A stretch of 64,000 nucleotides of DNA from Cribrihabitans marinus (GCF_900109035.1 NZ_FNYD01000008.1:124001-188000), one strand, 5' to 3'; positions 1-9,935 are shown, numbered from the stretch's first letter. Numbers and translations: made by a program. Notes: generated by a model not told the origin, from the sequence alone.

Positions 1-242
1 GCATCCTCGCCGCCCTCCAGCCGTTTCGAGAACATCGGCACGAAGGCGGCGTTGAACGCGCCCTCGGCGAAGAAGCGGCGGAACAGATTGGGCAGGCGGA
101 AGGCGGCGACGAAGGCGTCCATCACCGGGCCGGGGCCGATATAGGCGGTCAGCAGGATCTCGCGGGCAAAGCCCAGGATCCGGCTGGCCAGCGTCCAGAA
201 GCCGACGGTGAAGAACCCCGACAACAGGCGGATGGGTTTCAT
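1..242 (-). CDS. murJ: Lipid II flippase MurJ (partial, N-terminal part)
   Basis: About 80 N-terminal residues are present and the gene runs off the left edge. MurJ is an inner-membrane MATE-like flippase that moves lipid II to the periplasmic face for peptidoglycan synthesis. The visible part has the first hydrophobic helix (GFFTVGFWTLASRILGF) and the family stretch RRFFAEGAFNAAFVP. The ATG at 242 overlaps the glnD stop as ATGA, so the two are translationally coupled. The glnD-murJ order is common in Rhodobacterales. Nothing can be said about the rest of the protein. Confidence 0.93.
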   Translation of the reverse strand, partial: MKPIRLLSGFFTVGFWTLASRILGFAREILLTAYIGPGPVMDAFVAAFRLPNLFRRFFAEGAFNAAFVPMFSKRLEGGED

Positions 243-3067
243 GAAGCCGCCCGTTCGACGCCCGCGGCGATGGCCTTGCGCAGTCGCGCCTCGAGCGCGC
301 GCTGTTTCGGCTGGGAATGGTATTTCAGCCCGAACATGTCCTTGACGTAGAACGTGTCGACCACCTGTTCGCCATAGGTGGCGATGACGGCGTTGGCGAT
401 ATAGACATTCGCCTCGGCCATCGCCCGCGCCAGGTCATAGAGCAGGCCCGGCCGGTCGCGGGTGTCGACCTCGATGATCGTGTAGATCTCGGATCCCTCG
501 TTGTCGAAGGTGATATGCGTCGGCACCCGGAAAGCGCGCTCACGCTTCTTCACCTTGTCGCGCGAGACCAGCGCATCGCGGGCCACGACCTCGCCGCCCA
601 GCGTCTTGTGGATCAGCTGCGTCAGGCGCGGCAGACGGTCGGCCTCGTAGGGATGACCCTCGGCGTCCTGGATCCAGAACGCGTCGGTCACGAAGCCGTC
701 CTTGGTGGTATAGCTGCGCGCGTCGACCACGTTGGCCCCGGCCAGCGCCAGCGCCCCGGCGATGCGGGCGAAGATGCCGGGGTGGTCGGCCATCGCGAAA
801 CAGGCGCGGGTGGCGTCGCGGTCCTCGTCGGGATGCAGGCGGATCTCGACCGCGCCGGGGTCGCCGCCCTCCTCCAGCCGTTTGAGCATCCCGGCGAACT
901 CCACGTGGGTGGACAGGTTCAGACCCTGCCAATACGGGTCGTAATGCCGGGCGGTCTCGGCCTTGAGATCGGCCTTGGACCAGTCGGCGAGCGCCTTGCG
1001 CAGGGCCTTCTTGGCCTCGGCGCCCCGATTTGCACGGCTGAGATCCTCAAGCCCGGTTTCCAGCGCCCGCCTGGTCTCGGCATGCAGCGCCCGCAGCAAC
1101 GTGGCCTTCCAGTTGTTCCAGGTCGTCGGGCCGACCCCGCGAATGTCGCAGACCGTCAGAACCGTCAGCAGGTCCAGCCGCTTGACGCTGCCAACCGCCT
1201 TGGCAAACCCGCGCACGGTGCGCGGGTCGGCGATGTCGCGTTTCTGCGCCATGTCCGACATCAGCAGGTGATAGCGCACCAGCCATTCCACTGTCTCGCT
1301 GTCGGCCTTGTTCAGCCCCAGCCGCGGCGCGACCTTGCGGGCGATCTGGGCGCCGAGGATCGAATGGTCCTGCTCGCGGCCCTTGCCGATGTCATGCAGC
1401 AGCAGCGCCACGTAGAGCACCTTGCGGTTCACGCCGGTCTTCAGGATCGACGACGCGACCGGCAGCTCCTCGATCAGCTCGCCGCGCTCGATCTGGGCCA
1501 GCTGGGCGATGCACTGGATCGTGTGCTCGTCCACCGTATAGCTGTGATACATGTTGAACTGCATCATCGCCACAATCGGCTGGAACTCGGGGATGAAGGC
1601 CGACAGCACGCCCAGTTCGTTCATCCGCCTGAGCGCCCGTTCCGGGTTGCCGTGTTTCAGCAGCAGGTCGAGGAAGATCCGCTGCGCCTCGCGGTCGTTG
1701 CGGGTCTCTTCGTCGATCAGGTGCAGGTTGGCGGTCACAAGGCGCATGGCGTCCGGGTGGATCAGCATGCCGGTGCGCAGCGCCTCCTCGAAGATGCGCA
1801 ACAGGTTCAGCTTGTCGGCCAGGAACTTGCGATCGTCGGCCACGGCCAGCCGGTTGTTGACCACCGTGTAGCCCGCCCGGGTCTTGGGCCGGCGGCGAAA
1901 GATCCGCTCCAGCAGCGGGGCACTCTTCACATGCGCCGCCTCCAGCTTGGTGAGGAATATGCGGGTCAGGTCGCCCACCCGCGTCGCCTCGAGGAAATAG
2001 CGCTGCATGAAGACCTCGACGCCGCGCCGCCCGGCGCGGTCCTCGTAGCCCATGCGCTCGGCCACCTCGACCTGCAGGTCGAAGGTCAGCTTCTCGCTGG
2101 GCCGGCCGGTGACCAGGTGCAGATGCGCGCGCACCGCCCACAGGAACTCCTCGGCCTGCACGAAGGTGTCGAACTCCTCGGGCCGGAACAGGCCCAGCGG
2201 CACCAGCTCGGCGACGTCCTGCACCCCATAGATGAACTTGGCGATCCAGTAGAGCGATTGCAGGTCGCGCAGACCGCCCTTGCCCTCCTTCACGTTGGGC
2301 TCGACCATGTAGCGCGCGCCCTGCTTGATATGCCGCTCGTCGCGTTCGGCCAGCTTGGCCTCGATAAAGTCCCGCTCGCCGCCCTTGAACAGGTCGGATT
2401 TCAGCCGCCCGTCCAGCTCCTCCGCCAGCTCGGCATCGCCGGCCAGAAAGCGCTGCTCCAGCATCGCGGTGCAGATCGTGGAATCCTCGGCGCCCAGACG
2501 CAGGCAATCGCGGATGGTCCGTGTCGAATGCCCGATCTTCAGGCGCAGGTCCCACAGGATATAGAGCATCGACTCGATGACGCTCTCGGCCCAGCCGGTG
2601 ACCTTGTAGGGCGTCAAAAACAGCAGATCGACATCCGAGAACGGCGCCATCTCGCCCCGGCCATAGCCGCCGACCGCGATCACCGCGATGCGCTGGCCCG
2701 ATGTCGGGTTGGGTTGCGGATGCAACAGCTCGCCGGCGACATAGAGCGCGCTGCGCACGATTCCGTCGGTCAGGTAGGTATAGGCGCGGGTCAGCGGCCG
2801 CGCGGCAAAGGGCTGCTCGGCGAAGCCCGTCGCGATCTCCTTGCGGCCCGCGTCCTGCGCGGCGCGCAGGATCCTGACCACCTCGGCCCGAAGCGCCCCG
2901 TTGTCGGGGGATTGCATGGCGGCGGTCCGGATGCTGTCCTGAACCGCCACAGGGTCGAAAATCAGATGCGGGTCGCGGATCAGCGGGCCTTTCAGCTCCG
3001 GCCGAAGCGGTGACGGAAAATCCGGATCAGAATCCGGCGCCGGAGAAGCTGCTTGGGGCAGGGTCAA
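239..3067 (-). CDS. glnD: Bifunctional [protein-PII] uridylyltransferase/uridylyl-removing enzyme GlnD
   Basis: 942 residues, normal for GlnD. The enzyme senses glutamine and adds UMP to, or removes it from, PII proteins, so setting nitrogen assimilation. Domain order is visible: nucleotidyltransferase motif GGYGRGEMAPFSDVDL near residues 133-148, an HD phosphohydrolase motif (LLHDIGKG) past residue 550, and two C-terminal ACT domains, one with the stretch TRDRPGLLYDLARAMAE. The first codon is TTG, behind AGGTGG about 9 nt upstream. The start lies 41 bp inside the 3' end of the upstream lipoprotein gene, which suggests coupling. No in-frame ATG exists nearer than residue 51, which would remove conserved N-terminal sequence. 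Confidence 0.96.
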   Translation of the reverse strand: MTLPQAASPAPDSDPDFPSPLRPELKGPLIRDPHLIFDPVAVQDSIRTAAMQSPDNGALRAEVVRILRAAQDAGRKEIATGFAEQPFAARPLTRAYTYLTDGIVRSALYVAGELLHPQPNPTSGQRIAVIAVGGYGRGEMAPFSDVDLLFLTPYKVTGWAESVIESMLYILWDLRLKIGHSTRTIRDCLRLGAEDSTICTAMLEQRFLAGDAELAEELDGRLKSDLFKGGERDFIEAKLAERDERHIKQGARYMVEPNVKEGKGGLRDLQSLYWIAKFIYGVQDVAELVPLGLFRPEEFDTFVQAEEFLWAVRAHLHLVTGRPSEKLTFDLQVEVAERMGYEDRAGRRGVEVFMQRYFLEATRVGDLTRIFLTKLEAAHVKSAPLLERIFRRRPKTRAGYTVVNNRLAVADDRKFLADKLNLLRIFEEALRTGMLIHPDAMRLVTANLHLIDEETRNDREAQRIFLDLLLKHGNPERALRRMNELGVLSAFIPEFQPIVAMMQFNMYHSYTVDEHTIQCIAQLAQIERGELIEELPVASSILKTGVNRKVLYVALLLHDIGKGREQDHSILGAQIARKVAPRLGLNKADSETVEWLVRYHLLMSDMAQKRDIADPRTVRGFAKAVGSVKRLDLLTVLTVCDIRGVGPTTWNNWKATLLRALHAETRRALETGLEDLSRANRGAEAKKALRKALADWSKADLKAETARHYDPYWQGLNLSTHVEFAGMLKRLEEGGDPGAVEIRLHPDEDRDATRACFAMADHPGIFARIAGALALAGANVVDARSYTTKDGFVTDAFWIQDAEGHPYEADRLPRLTQLIHKTLGGEVVARDALVSRDKVKKRERAFRVPTHITFDNEGSEIYTIIEVDTRDRPGLLYDLARAMAEANVYIANAVIATYGEQVVDTFYVKDMFGLKYHSQPKQRALEARLRKAIAAGVERAAS

Positions 3068-4202
3068 TCACAACCACCTGTTTGTTCTGGATCGTGGCCA
3101 CGGCCAGCCCCCTTTCATTAGTGCCATCGCGGCGCAAACGGAAGATGCCGCCGACACCCTGGAACCCCGCGCCCTGGGTCAGCGCGGCGCCGGTCAGGGC
3201 GTTGGACTTGCCGGCCCCCACCAGCGCGCCGATCGCGGCGATGCCGTCATAGGCCAGCCCGCCGATCGGATGCGGCGCCCCGCCATAGGCCGCGGCATAG
3301 CGGGACTGGAAGCTCTGGGACTTGACCGGATCGGGCAGTGCGAACCATCCGCCCTGCACCCCCGGCAGTTCCAGCGTCTGCGCGGGAATGTCCCAGCGGG
3401 TCAGGCCGATATACTGCTTGGACTCCGGCGGCACCCCCGCCTCGGGCAGCAGCTGGCTGAACAGCGGCAGCGCACCGGCCGTCGTCGCGGTCAGAAAGAC
3501 CGAGTCCGCCCCGGTGGCATCTACCATCGACTTCACCTGCGGCACGGCGGCGATCACGCCCTGTTGCGAGCGCTGGAACGGCACCGTGCCGGCCACGCGT
3601 GCCGGGCTGCCCGAGATCGCCGCCTCGATGGCGGCGCGCCCCAGCTGTCCGGCCTCGTCGTTGCTGTGCACGACGACGATATTGCCCTTGCCCTGCCGCG
3701 CCGCGTAACGGGCCAGCCGGTTGGCGGTGTTCTGGAAGGTCGGCCCCAGCACGAAGACATTGCCGCCGGCGATGTTGGTGTTGTTGGAAAACGCCAGCAG
3801 GTTGACGTTGTCGTTGAGCACCGCGAGACCGGCGGCGTTGGCCGACTGCGCATAAACCGGCCCCAGGATGATCTGCGCGCCCTCGGACACCGCCTGTTTC
3901 GCCACCGCGGCGGCCTGGCTGGCATTGCCCGCGGTGTCGTAGACCCGAAGGTCGATCCGCACGCCGGACAGGTCTTGCATCGCCAGCCGCGCCGAGTTCT
4001 CGAGGCTCTGCGCCAGCACGGCATCGCCGGACTGCCCCGACCCCCTCGGCACCAGAAGGGCGACGGGCACCGGTTTGCCGGTGTCGACGGTCGGCCCCCC
4101 GCTGCCGGTGGCGGCCGGGTCACAGGCCGCGAGCAGCGCGGCAGAGACAAGGGCCAGCCCCGTGAGGGTCAACTTGCGGGCGGTCTTGAAAACGGCAAAC
4201 AT
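3027..4202 (-). CDS. LppC/LpoA-like penicillin-binding protein activator (lipoprotein)
   Basis: 391 residues from ATG 4202, which has GGGAG about 10 nt upstream. An upstream in-frame ATG at 4268 would place the signal peptide internally. The N-terminus is a lipoprotein signal with lipobox LLAAC (Cys27). The remainder is a type I periplasmic-binding-protein fold (VALLVPRGSGQ at the start, then ILGPVYAQSANAAGLAVL). This architecture matches LpoA/LppC proteins, which activate class A PBPs in Gammaproteobacteria, and is related to branched-chain amino-acid binding proteins. It is divergent from rsmI-yraN, the same neighbourhood that lpoA has in many Proteobacteria. The role as PBP activator here is inferred; a solute-binding role is the alternative. 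Confidence 0.85.
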   Translation of the reverse strand: MFAVFKTARKLTLTGLALVSAALLAACDPAATGSGGPTVDTGKPVPVALLVPRGSGQSGDAVLAQSLENSARLAMQDLSGVRIDLRVYDTAGNASQAAAVAKQAVSEGAQIILGPVYAQSANAAGLAVLNDNVNLLAFSNNTNIAGGNVFVLGPTFQNTANRLARYAARQGKGNIVVVHSNDEAGQLGRAAIEAAISGSPARVAGTVPFQRSQQGVIAAVPQVKSMVDATGADSVFLTATTAGALPLFSQLLPEAGVPPESKQYIGLTRWDIPAQTLELPGVQGGWFALPDPVKSQSFQSRYAAAYGGAPHPIGGLAYDGIAAIGALVGAGKSNALTGAALTQGAGFQGVGGIFRLRRDGTNERGLAVATIQNKQVVVIDPAPSSFSGAGF

Positions 4203-4285
4203 GTGAATGACAACTCCCTGTTCCGGCATCTGGCGGCCGTAGCGATCAGCCGCGATCATAAACGTCATGAAAGGCGGGTCCAGCT

Positions 4286-5143
4286 TTGACTTACCAAATC
4301 GTTCCGCTGCCGCCCGGGCTCTACTTCGTGGGAACCCCGATCGGCACGGCGCGCGACATCACCCTGCGGGCGCTCGACGTGCTGGCCTCGGCCGACGTGA
4401 TCGCCGCGGAGGATACACGCAGCCTGCGCCGGCTGCTGGAGATTCATGGCGTTCCCCTCGCTGGGCGGCGGATAGTGGCCTACCACGACCACAGCGGCGC
4501 CGGCGCGCGCGCCCGCCTGCTGGCGGCGTTGGCGGATGGAAAATCGGTGGCCTACGCCTCCGAGGCCGGAATGCCGTTGATCGCCGATCCCGGTTTCGAT
4601 CTCAGCCGGGCCGCCGCCGAGGCGGGCCACATGGTCACCGCCGCGCCGGGTCCGTCCGCCGTGCTGACCGCGCTGACGCTGGCCGGGTTGCCGACGGATG
4701 CGTTTTTCTTCGCGGGGTTCCTGCCCAGCGCGGCCAAGGCCCGGCGCACCCGGCTCGAGGCGCTGCGCGACATGCCGGGTACGCTGGTCTTCTACGAATC
4801 GCCAAAGCGCGTGGCCGACAGCCTGGCCGACATGGCGCAGGTCCTGGGGGACGCGCGCCCTGCGGCCCTGTGCCGGGAGCTCACCAAGAAATTCGAGGAG
4901 GTGCGCCGCGTCCCGCTGGGCGATCTGGCGGCGCAGCTGGCGGCGCAGGGCGTGAAGGGCGAGATCGTTCTGCTGGTCGACCGCGTCCCGCCCGAGGCCG
5001 CAAGCGAGGCCGAGATCGAAAAGGCCCTGTTAACCGCGCTCGAGTCACACTCGGTCAAGGATGCCGCCGACCTGGTGTCGCGGATGCACCGGATGCCGCG
5101 CAGGCCGGTCTACCAGATGGCGCTGAAACTCGGAGGCAAGTAG
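4286..5143 (+). CDS. rsmI: 16S rRNA (cytidine(1402)-2'-O)-methyltransferase RsmI
   Basis: 285 residues, TTG start with GGCGGG a few bases upstream. RsmI 2'-O-methylates C1402 of 16S rRNA using S-adenosylmethionine. The family signature runs from the start: GLYFVGTPIGTARDITLRAL, then AAEDTR, SEAGMPLIADPG (the SAM-binding loop of tetrapyrrole-methylase folds), and FYESPKRV. A competing ATG at 4267 is in another frame, so TTG is the best start. The stop is only 2 nt before the yraN ATG. It is divergent from the LpoA-like gene, with an 83-bp gap carrying both promoters. Confidence 0.96.
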   Translation: MTYQIVPLPPGLYFVGTPIGTARDITLRALDVLASADVIAAEDTRSLRRLLEIHGVPLAGRRIVAYHDHSGAGARARLLAALADGKSVAYASEAGMPLIADPGFDLSRAAAEAGHMVTAAPGPSAVLTALTLAGLPTDAFFFAGFLPSAAKARRTRLEALRDMPGTLVFYESPKRVADSLADMAQVLGDARPAALCRELTKKFEEVRRVPLGDLAAQLAAQGVKGEIVLLVDRVPPEAASEAEIEKALLTALESHSVKDAADLVSRMHRMPRRPVYQMALKLGGK

Positions 5144-5145
5144 GC

Positions 5146-5517
5146 ATGGGATCACCCCGCCGGCGCGGATATCTCAACCACCGGACCGGCGAGGCGGCCG
5201 AGCAGCGCATCGCCCGCGACTATGAGCGGCGCGGGTTCGCCATCGCCGGGCGGCGCTGGCGCGGGCCGGGCGGCGAGATCGACCTGATCGCCCGAAACGG
5301 CCGGGGCGTGGTCTTTGTCGAGGTCAAGCAGAGCCGCGATTTCGACCGCGCGGCCGAGCGTATCGGCCGGCGGCAGATGGATCGCATCTGTGCCTCGGCG
5401 CAGGCTTTCCTGGCCGGGGAGCCGGACGGGCAACTGACCGAGATGCGGTTCGACGTGGCGCTGGTGGACGCAACCGGTGCGTTCCGGATCGTCGAGAATG
5501 CCTTTGGCCTGACCTGA
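5146..5517 (+). CDS. YraN family protein (UPF0102), predicted endonuclease-like fold
   Basis: 123 residues, ATG 2 nt after the rsmI stop, so almost certainly cotranscribed. The core [20 protein letters not shown] followed by VEVKQS has the Holliday-junction-resolvase/PD-(D/E)XK arrangement (E-x-D and E-V-K), as in all YraN proteins. The biochemical function of the family is not settled. The rsmI-yraN neighbourhood is widely conserved. Length is normal and all core residues are present. Confidence 0.92.
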   Translation: MGSPRRRGYLNHRTGEAAEQRIARDYERRGFAIAGRRWRGPGGEIDLIARNGRGVVFVEVKQSRDFDRAAERIGRRQMDRICASAQAFLAGEPDGQLTEMRFDVALVDATGAFRIVENAFGLT

Positions 5518-5578
5518 ACAGCATTGCACCCTCGTGCTGGCTGCGCCATGTATCGGCTGTTCGCAACAGGGGTGCGCC

Positions 5579-6511
5579 ATGAAGATCGCCTTTCAGATGG
5601 ACCCGATCGGGGCCGTGGACATCAACGCCGACAGCTCGTTCCGTCTGGCCGAAGAGGCGCAGGCGCGCGGGCATCAGCTGTTCTACTACGACCCCGACCG
5701 CCTGGCCTATCAGGAGGGGCGGATCACCGCGCGCGGGCACGACATGGAGGTGCAGCGTGTCGCCGGCGATCCGGCCCGGCTGGGCCCCGAGCGCGAGGTG
5801 GACCTGTCGGAATTCGACGTGATCTGGCTGCGCCAGGATCCGCCTTTCGACATGCACTACATCACCGCGACCCACCTGCTCGACCGGCTGCGGGGGCAGA
5901 CCCTGGTGGTGAACGACCCGTTCTGGGTGCGCAACTATCCCGAAAAGCTGCTGGTGCTGGATTTTCCCGACCTGACCCCGCCGACCACCGTGGCCCGCGA
6001 TCTGGCGACCATCAAGGCGTTCAAGGACCGGCATGGCGACATTATCCTCAAGCCGCTCTACGGCAATGGCGGTGCGGGCGTGTTCCGGCTGGACGGTAGT
6101 GATCGCAACCTGACCTCGCTTCATGAACTCTTCACCGGGTTCAGCCGCGAGCCGCTCATCGTGCAGAAATTCCTGCCCGACGTGAGCCAGGGCGACAAGC
6201 GGGTGATCCTGGTCGATGGAGAGCCCGTGGGGGCGATCAACCGGGTGCCGGCGGCGGGCGAGACCCGGTCGAACATGCATGTGGGGGGGCGGCCCGAAAA
6301 GGTGGGGCTGAGCGAGCGCGACCGCGAGATCTGCGCGGCCATCGGCCCGCTCCTGCGCGAGAAGGGCCAGATCTTTGTCGGCATCGACGTGATCGGCAAC
6401 TACCTGACCGAGATCAACGTGACCTCGCCCACCGGCATACAAGAGCTGGAGCGGTTCGACGGCATCAACGTGGCCGGCCGGATCTGGGAGGCCATCGAGG
6501 CCAGGCTCTAG
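5579..6511 (+). CDS. gshB: Glutathione synthase
   Basis: 310 residues. Start ATG 5579 is chosen because it gives the canonical [11 protein letters not shown]-terminus and has AGGGG 8-9 nt upstream; an upstream ATG at 5534 lacks this. GshB joins gamma-glutamylcysteine and glycine using ATP. The ATP-grasp features are visible: [13 protein letters not shown] (glycine-rich loop), [27 protein letters not shown] and the metal-binding end [13 protein letters not shown]. The gene is convergent with comM; the two stop codons interlock in one CTAG at 6508-6511. Confidence 0.97.
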   Translation: MKIAFQMDPIGAVDINADSSFRLAEEAQARGHQLFYYDPDRLAYQEGRITARGHDMEVQRVAGDPARLGPEREVDLSEFDVIWLRQDPPFDMHYITATHLLDRLRGQTLVVNDPFWVRNYPEKLLVLDFPDLTPPTTVARDLATIKAFKDRHGDIILKPLYGNGGAGVFRLDGSDRNLTSLHELFTGFSREPLIVQKFLPDVSQGDKRVILVDGEPVGAINRVPAAGETRSNMHVGGRPEKVGLSERDREICAAIGPLLREKGQIFVGIDVIGNYLTEINVTSPTGIQELERFDGINVAGRIWEAIEARL

Positions 6512-8022
6512 GCCGCCACCCGGGCGCTGATGCGAAAGCTCAGCGCCTCGGCAACATGCGGCTTGTGCACATCCTCCGAGCCGTCCAGATCGGCGATCGT
6601 CCGCGCCACCCGCAGGATCCGGTGATAGGCGCGCGCCGACAGGCCGAAGCGGTCGGCGGCCTTCAGCAGCAGCGCCTTGCCCTCGGCGTCCGGGGTGGCG
6701 ATCTCCTCCAGCACGCGACCTTCGGCATCGGCATTCTGGCGCAGGCCCTCCGTGCTCCGGAACCGCGTGGCCTGTATCTCGCGTGCGGCGGCGACCCGCG
6801 CGGCCACGGTGGTCGAGCCGTCGCCCGAGGCGGGCAGGTCGAGATCGGTGAAATCCACCGGCGGCACCTCCAGCCTCAGGTCGAACCTGTCCATCAGCGG
6901 GCCGGAAATACGCCCCAGATAATCCTCGCCGCAGCCGGGCGCGCGCGAACAGGCGCGGGCGGGATCCGGTAGATAGCCGCATTTGCACGGGTTGGCGGCG
7001 GCGACCAGCATGAACCGGCAGGGGTATTTCACATGCGCGTTGGCGCGCGCCACCATCACTTCGCCGGTCTCGATGGGTTGGCGCAGTGTTTCCAGGACCG
7101 TGCGGGGAAACTCGGGGAACTCGTCCATGAACAGAACGCCGTTATGGGCCAGGCTGATCTCGCCGGGTTTCGCACCCTTTCCGCCACCGACGATTGCCGC
7201 CATCGACGCGGTATGATGCGGCTCGCGGAAGGGCCGCGTGCGGCTGATCCCGCCCTCGCTCAGCAGCCCGCACAGCGACTGGATCATCGAGGTCTCCAGC
7301 GCCTCGGTGGGCGTCAGGGGCGGCAGGATGCCGGGAATCCGCGCCGCCAGCATGGACTTTCCCGATCCCGGCGTGCCGATCAGGATCAGGTGATGCCGGC
7401 CTGCCGCCGCGATCTCGAGCGCGCGCTTGGCCCGTTCCTGCCCCTTCACGTCGCGCAGGTCGCGCGGGCAGGGGCTGAGATCGACCTCTCCGGGGCTGGC
7501 CGGCTCCAGCGGGCACTGCCCGGTATAGTGGCGCAACGCCGCGCCAAGGCTCTCGGCGCCGATCACCTGCGCCGCCCCGACCCAGGCCGCCTCGGCGCTC
7601 GACGCCTTGGGGCACAGCAGCGTCCGGTCATCCGCGGCGGCGGTCATCGCCGCGGGTAGCGCGCCGGCCACCGGTACCAGAGAGCCGTCCAGCGACAGCT
7701 CGCCCAGCGCAACGGTTTGTTCGGCAGCCTCGCGCGGCACGATCTCGAGCGCGGCCAGCAGGGCCAGCGCGATGGGCAGGTCGAAATGGCTGCCCTCCTT
7801 GGGCAGGTCGGCGGGCGACAGATTGATGGTGATCCGCTTGGACGGCAAAGCGATGGCCATTGCGGCCAGCGCGCTGCGCACCCGGTCGCGCGCCTCGGAC
7901 ACGGCCTTGTCCGGCAGCCCCACGATGGAGAAGGCGGGCAGGCCCGGGCTGACGGCGCATTGCACCTCGACCGGGCGGGCCTCTACCCCCTGGAATGCGA
8001 CGGTATAGGCGCGGGCGACCAT
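6508..8022 (-). CDS. comM: YifB/ComM family Mg-chelatase-like AAA ATPase
   Basis: 504 residues, full length. ComM is a hexameric helicase that promotes branch migration during natural transformation in Vibrio and Acinetobacter; in other bacteria the role is less certain. Seen here: an N-terminal Lon-protease-like domain, a Walker A ([10 protein letters not shown]) near residue 215, a Walker B ([11 protein letters not shown]), the cysteine cluster [16 protein letters not shown], and the C-terminal Mg-chelatase-type region ([21 protein letters not shown]). It is monocistronic, with only 56 bp to the GST gene upstream of it. Confidence 0.94.
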   Translation of the reverse strand: MVARAYTVAFQGVEARPVEVQCAVSPGLPAFSIVGLPDKAVSEARDRVRSALAAMAIALPSKRITINLSPADLPKEGSHFDLPIALALLAALEIVPREAAEQTVALGELSLDGSLVPVAGALPAAMTAAADDRTLLCPKASSAEAAWVGAAQVIGAESLGAALRHYTGQCPLEPASPGEVDLSPCPRDLRDVKGQERAKRALEIAAAGRHHLILIGTPGSGKSMLAARIPGILPPLTPTEALETSMIQSLCGLLSEGGISRTRPFREPHHTASMAAIVGGGKGAKPGEISLAHNGVLFMDEFPEFPRTVLETLRQPIETGEVMVARANAHVKYPCRFMLVAAANPCKCGYLPDPARACSRAPGCGEDYLGRISGPLMDRFDLRLEVPPVDFTDLDLPASGDGSTTVAARVAAAREIQATRFRSTEGLRQNADAEGRVLEEIATPDAEGKALLLKAADRFGLSARAYHRILRVARTIADLDGSEDVHKPHVAEALSFRISARVAA

Positions 8023-8078
8023 TTGTATCCTGCGTTGGTTAACACCCGATTGCTACCGCGCCGCAGGTTTCGAAACGG

Positions 8079-8777
8079 TTAACGTGTCTCGACGGTGTCT
8101 CCGGGCCAGGGCCGCACGGGCAGATCCTGCGAATAGGGAAACGGGTCATACCGCACCTCGCCGGCCGCGGCGCGCCAGCGATGGATCGCCGGATCGTCCA
8201 GCAGCGCATCGCAATAGGCCCGCCCCGTGTCCGACACCGGCAGGCCATAGCCGACGATCCGGGCCGCGACCGGTGCATAGAACGCATCGGCCAGGCTGTA
8301 GGCGCCGAAAAGCGGCCCGGTACGCGTGCCGGAGGCCGCGCGGGCATGTCCCCACAGCGTCTCGATCCGCTCCAGGTCGGCGCGGGTTTCCGGCGACGGG
8401 CGGAACCCGTCAAAGCAATGGGCCAGCTGCATGGGGCATTCGGCCCGCAAGGCGAGGAATCCCGTCGCCATTTCGGCGCAGAGCCAGCGGGCGGTCGCGC
8501 GCAGCGCCGGATCGGCGGGCCAGAGACCGGCCCCGGGATGCCGCTCGGCCAGTGTTTCCGCGATGGCGAGGCTTTCGCCGACCACGGTTCCGTCCGGCAG
8601 GCGCAGAACCGGCACCAGCCGCGCCGGGGCCAGCGGCGCCATGTCCTGCGCCATCTTTCCGGTGTAGAGCCCGATCATGTGTATGCGATGCGGAAGGCCG
8701 AATTTCTCGAGCATCAGCCAGCCGCGCAGCGACCAGCTGGAGAACATCCGGTCACCGATGAACAGGTCGTAGGTCAT
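8079..8777 (-). CDS. Glutathione S-transferase family protein
   Basis: 232 residues from ATG 8777, where homology begins (MTYDLFIGDRMFSSWSLRGW); an in-frame ATG ten codons upstream is less likely. The N-terminal thioredoxin-like domain has the glutathione-site Ser-Trp-Ser and the cis-Pro segment (RLVPVLRLPDGTVVGESLAI). The C-terminal helical domain includes FGAYSLADAFYAPVAAR. It resembles the YfcF/maleylacetoacetate-isomerase-like branch found in Alphaproteobacteria. Substrate unknown. It lies between comM and the cobalamin genes on the same strand, with no clear functional link. Confidence 0.88.
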   Translation of the reverse strand: MTYDLFIGDRMFSSWSLRGWLMLEKFGLPHRIHMIGLYTGKMAQDMAPLAPARLVPVLRLPDGTVVGESLAIAETLAERHPGAGLWPADPALRATARWLCAEMATGFLALRAECPMQLAHCFDGFRPSPETRADLERIETLWGHARAASGTRTGPLFGAYSLADAFYAPVAARIVGYGLPVSDTGRAYCDALLDDPAIHRWRAAAGEVRYDPFPYSQDLPVRPWPGDTVETR

Positions 8778-8838
8778 GGGCAAGAAGGATAGGCACCACG
8801 CAGGCATCCCGCCAAGCGACGATCCGTGTGGCGGGCCA

Positions 8839-9417
8839 TCACGGACGGTGATTGATCAGGTCGGCAGTCCAGTCCTCCGGGGCGCATGTGATCCGCGTCA
8901 CCGACAGGTTGTCGATCCGGTGGGCAAAGACGTCTTCGGCGCTGACGCGCAGGGCGCGCTGCAACTGACAGAGGATGACGCCGAAATGCGCCACGACCAC
9001 AATGTCGCCGCCGGGATGCGCCGTCACCAGCGCATCGATGTCGCGGTCCACCCGCGCGCTCAGCTCGTGCCAGCTTTCGCCGCCGGGCGGCCGCACCTCG
9101 CCGGGCCGGTCCCAGAAGGCGCGGATGCGCTCGGGATCTTCGGCCTCGATATCGGCATGGGCGCGCAACTCCCAGTCGCCGAACCGCATCTCGCGCAGGG
9201 CGGCGCGGTCGGGCAGGCGGGTCCGCGCACCCTGGAGCGCGGTGGCGGTGTCGGCCGCACGGATCAGGTCAGACGATACGACGACCGCTTGTTCCGGCAG
9301 GTGCGCCGACAGACGTCCGATCGCTTCGGTATCGCTCAGGTCGGCGGGCAGGTCGGACCAGCCCACCATCGTCCTGGCGTGGGTCGGCCCGTGCCGGACC
9401 AGGTGCAGGCGGGTCAT
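8839..9417 (-). CDS. Histidine phosphatase family protein, probable CobC-type alpha-ribazole phosphatase
   Basis: 192 residues. The phosphohistidine motif LVRHGPTH is at residues 6-13; the second catalytic His is in VVVAHFGVIL; the acid residue lies in EMRFGDWE. This is the phosphoglycerate-mutase-like fold. The ATG overlaps the stop of cobU (ATGA at 9414-9417), so it is coupled to a cobalamin gene, which favours removal of the 5'-phosphate from alpha-ribazole-phosphate in nucleotide-loop assembly. The assignment to CobC rests on context; sequence alone gives only the superfamily. Confidence 0.82.
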   Translation of the reverse strand: MTRLHLVRHGPTHARTMVGWSDLPADLSDTEAIGRLSAHLPEQAVVVSSDLIRAADTATALQGARTRLPDRAALREMRFGDWELRAHADIEAEDPERIRAFWDRPGEVRPPGGESWHELSARVDRDIDALVTAHPGGDIVVVAHFGVILCQLQRALRVSAEDVFAHRIDNLSVTRITCAPEDWTADLINHRP

Positions 9418-9935
9418 GGCAGCGTCCCCTTCAGCGTCATCGGCAGCCCGGCCGTGACCATGACAACCAGTTCCGCCCGCGCAGCCAGGGCGATGTTCAA
9501 CCGGCCCTGCGCCTCGCGGAACCGGCGCGCAAGCGCGTTGTCGGGAACGATGCCGTGCCCGACCTCGTTCGACACCACGACCACATCCGCGGGGCAGGCC
9601 TCGATCGCCTCCAGCAGCGCCGCCTGCCGATCCGGCAGGTCATTCCCGGCCAGCAGGTGATTGCTCAGCCACATGCTCGCGCAGTCGAGCAGGACAATCT
9701 CGTCCGACCCGGCCGCCGCCAGCGCATCGGACAGCTCGAACGGCGCCTCGACCGTGCGCCACCCGCCGCCGCGCTGCGAGACGTGGCGGCGCACCTTGTC
9801 CCTCATCTCGTCATCAAGCACTTGTGAAGTGGCCAAGTAGATCCGAGATTTTCCGGTGGAAACAACCAGTTCCTCGGCAAATGCCGACTTTCCAGAAGCC
9901 GCGCCTCCCAACACCAGGGTGAATTTCGCAAGCAA
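9414..9935 (-). CDS. cobU: Bifunctional adenosylcobinamide kinase/adenosylcobinamide-phosphate guanylyltransferase
   Basis: 173 residues (CobU, called CobP in aerobic-pathway organisms). The enzyme phosphorylates adenosylcobinamide and transfers GMP to it. Features: P-loop LVLGGAASGKSAFAE at the N-terminus, the strand LLDCASMWLSN, and VVVSNEVGHGIVPDNALARRFRE. No ATG fits; a TTG at 9935 with GAGGTAAC 8 nt upstream gives the normal N-terminus (TTG-CTT-GCG-AAA). The long upstream in-frame extension lacks homology and would run into the rpoH promoter region. It is first in a two-gene unit with the phosphatase and divergent from rpoH2. Confidence 0.93.
   Translation of the reverse strand: MLAKFTLVLGGAASGKSAFAEELVVSTGKSRIYLATSQVLDDEMRDKVRRHVSQRGGGWRTVEAPFELSDALAAAGSDEIVLLDCASMWLSNHLLAGNDLPDRQAALLEAIEACPADVVVVSNEVGHGIVPDNALARRFREAQGRLNIALAARAELVVMVTAGLPMTLKGTLP

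Noticed and set aside
317..3013. 898-codon plus-strand open frame opposite glnD
   Set aside because: GC-rich antisense shadow; no domain, and glnD is fully supported on the other strand.
4267..5143. ATG at 4267 as an alternative start for rsmI
   Set aside because: It is in a different frame; only the TTG at 4286 gives the RsmI N-terminus.
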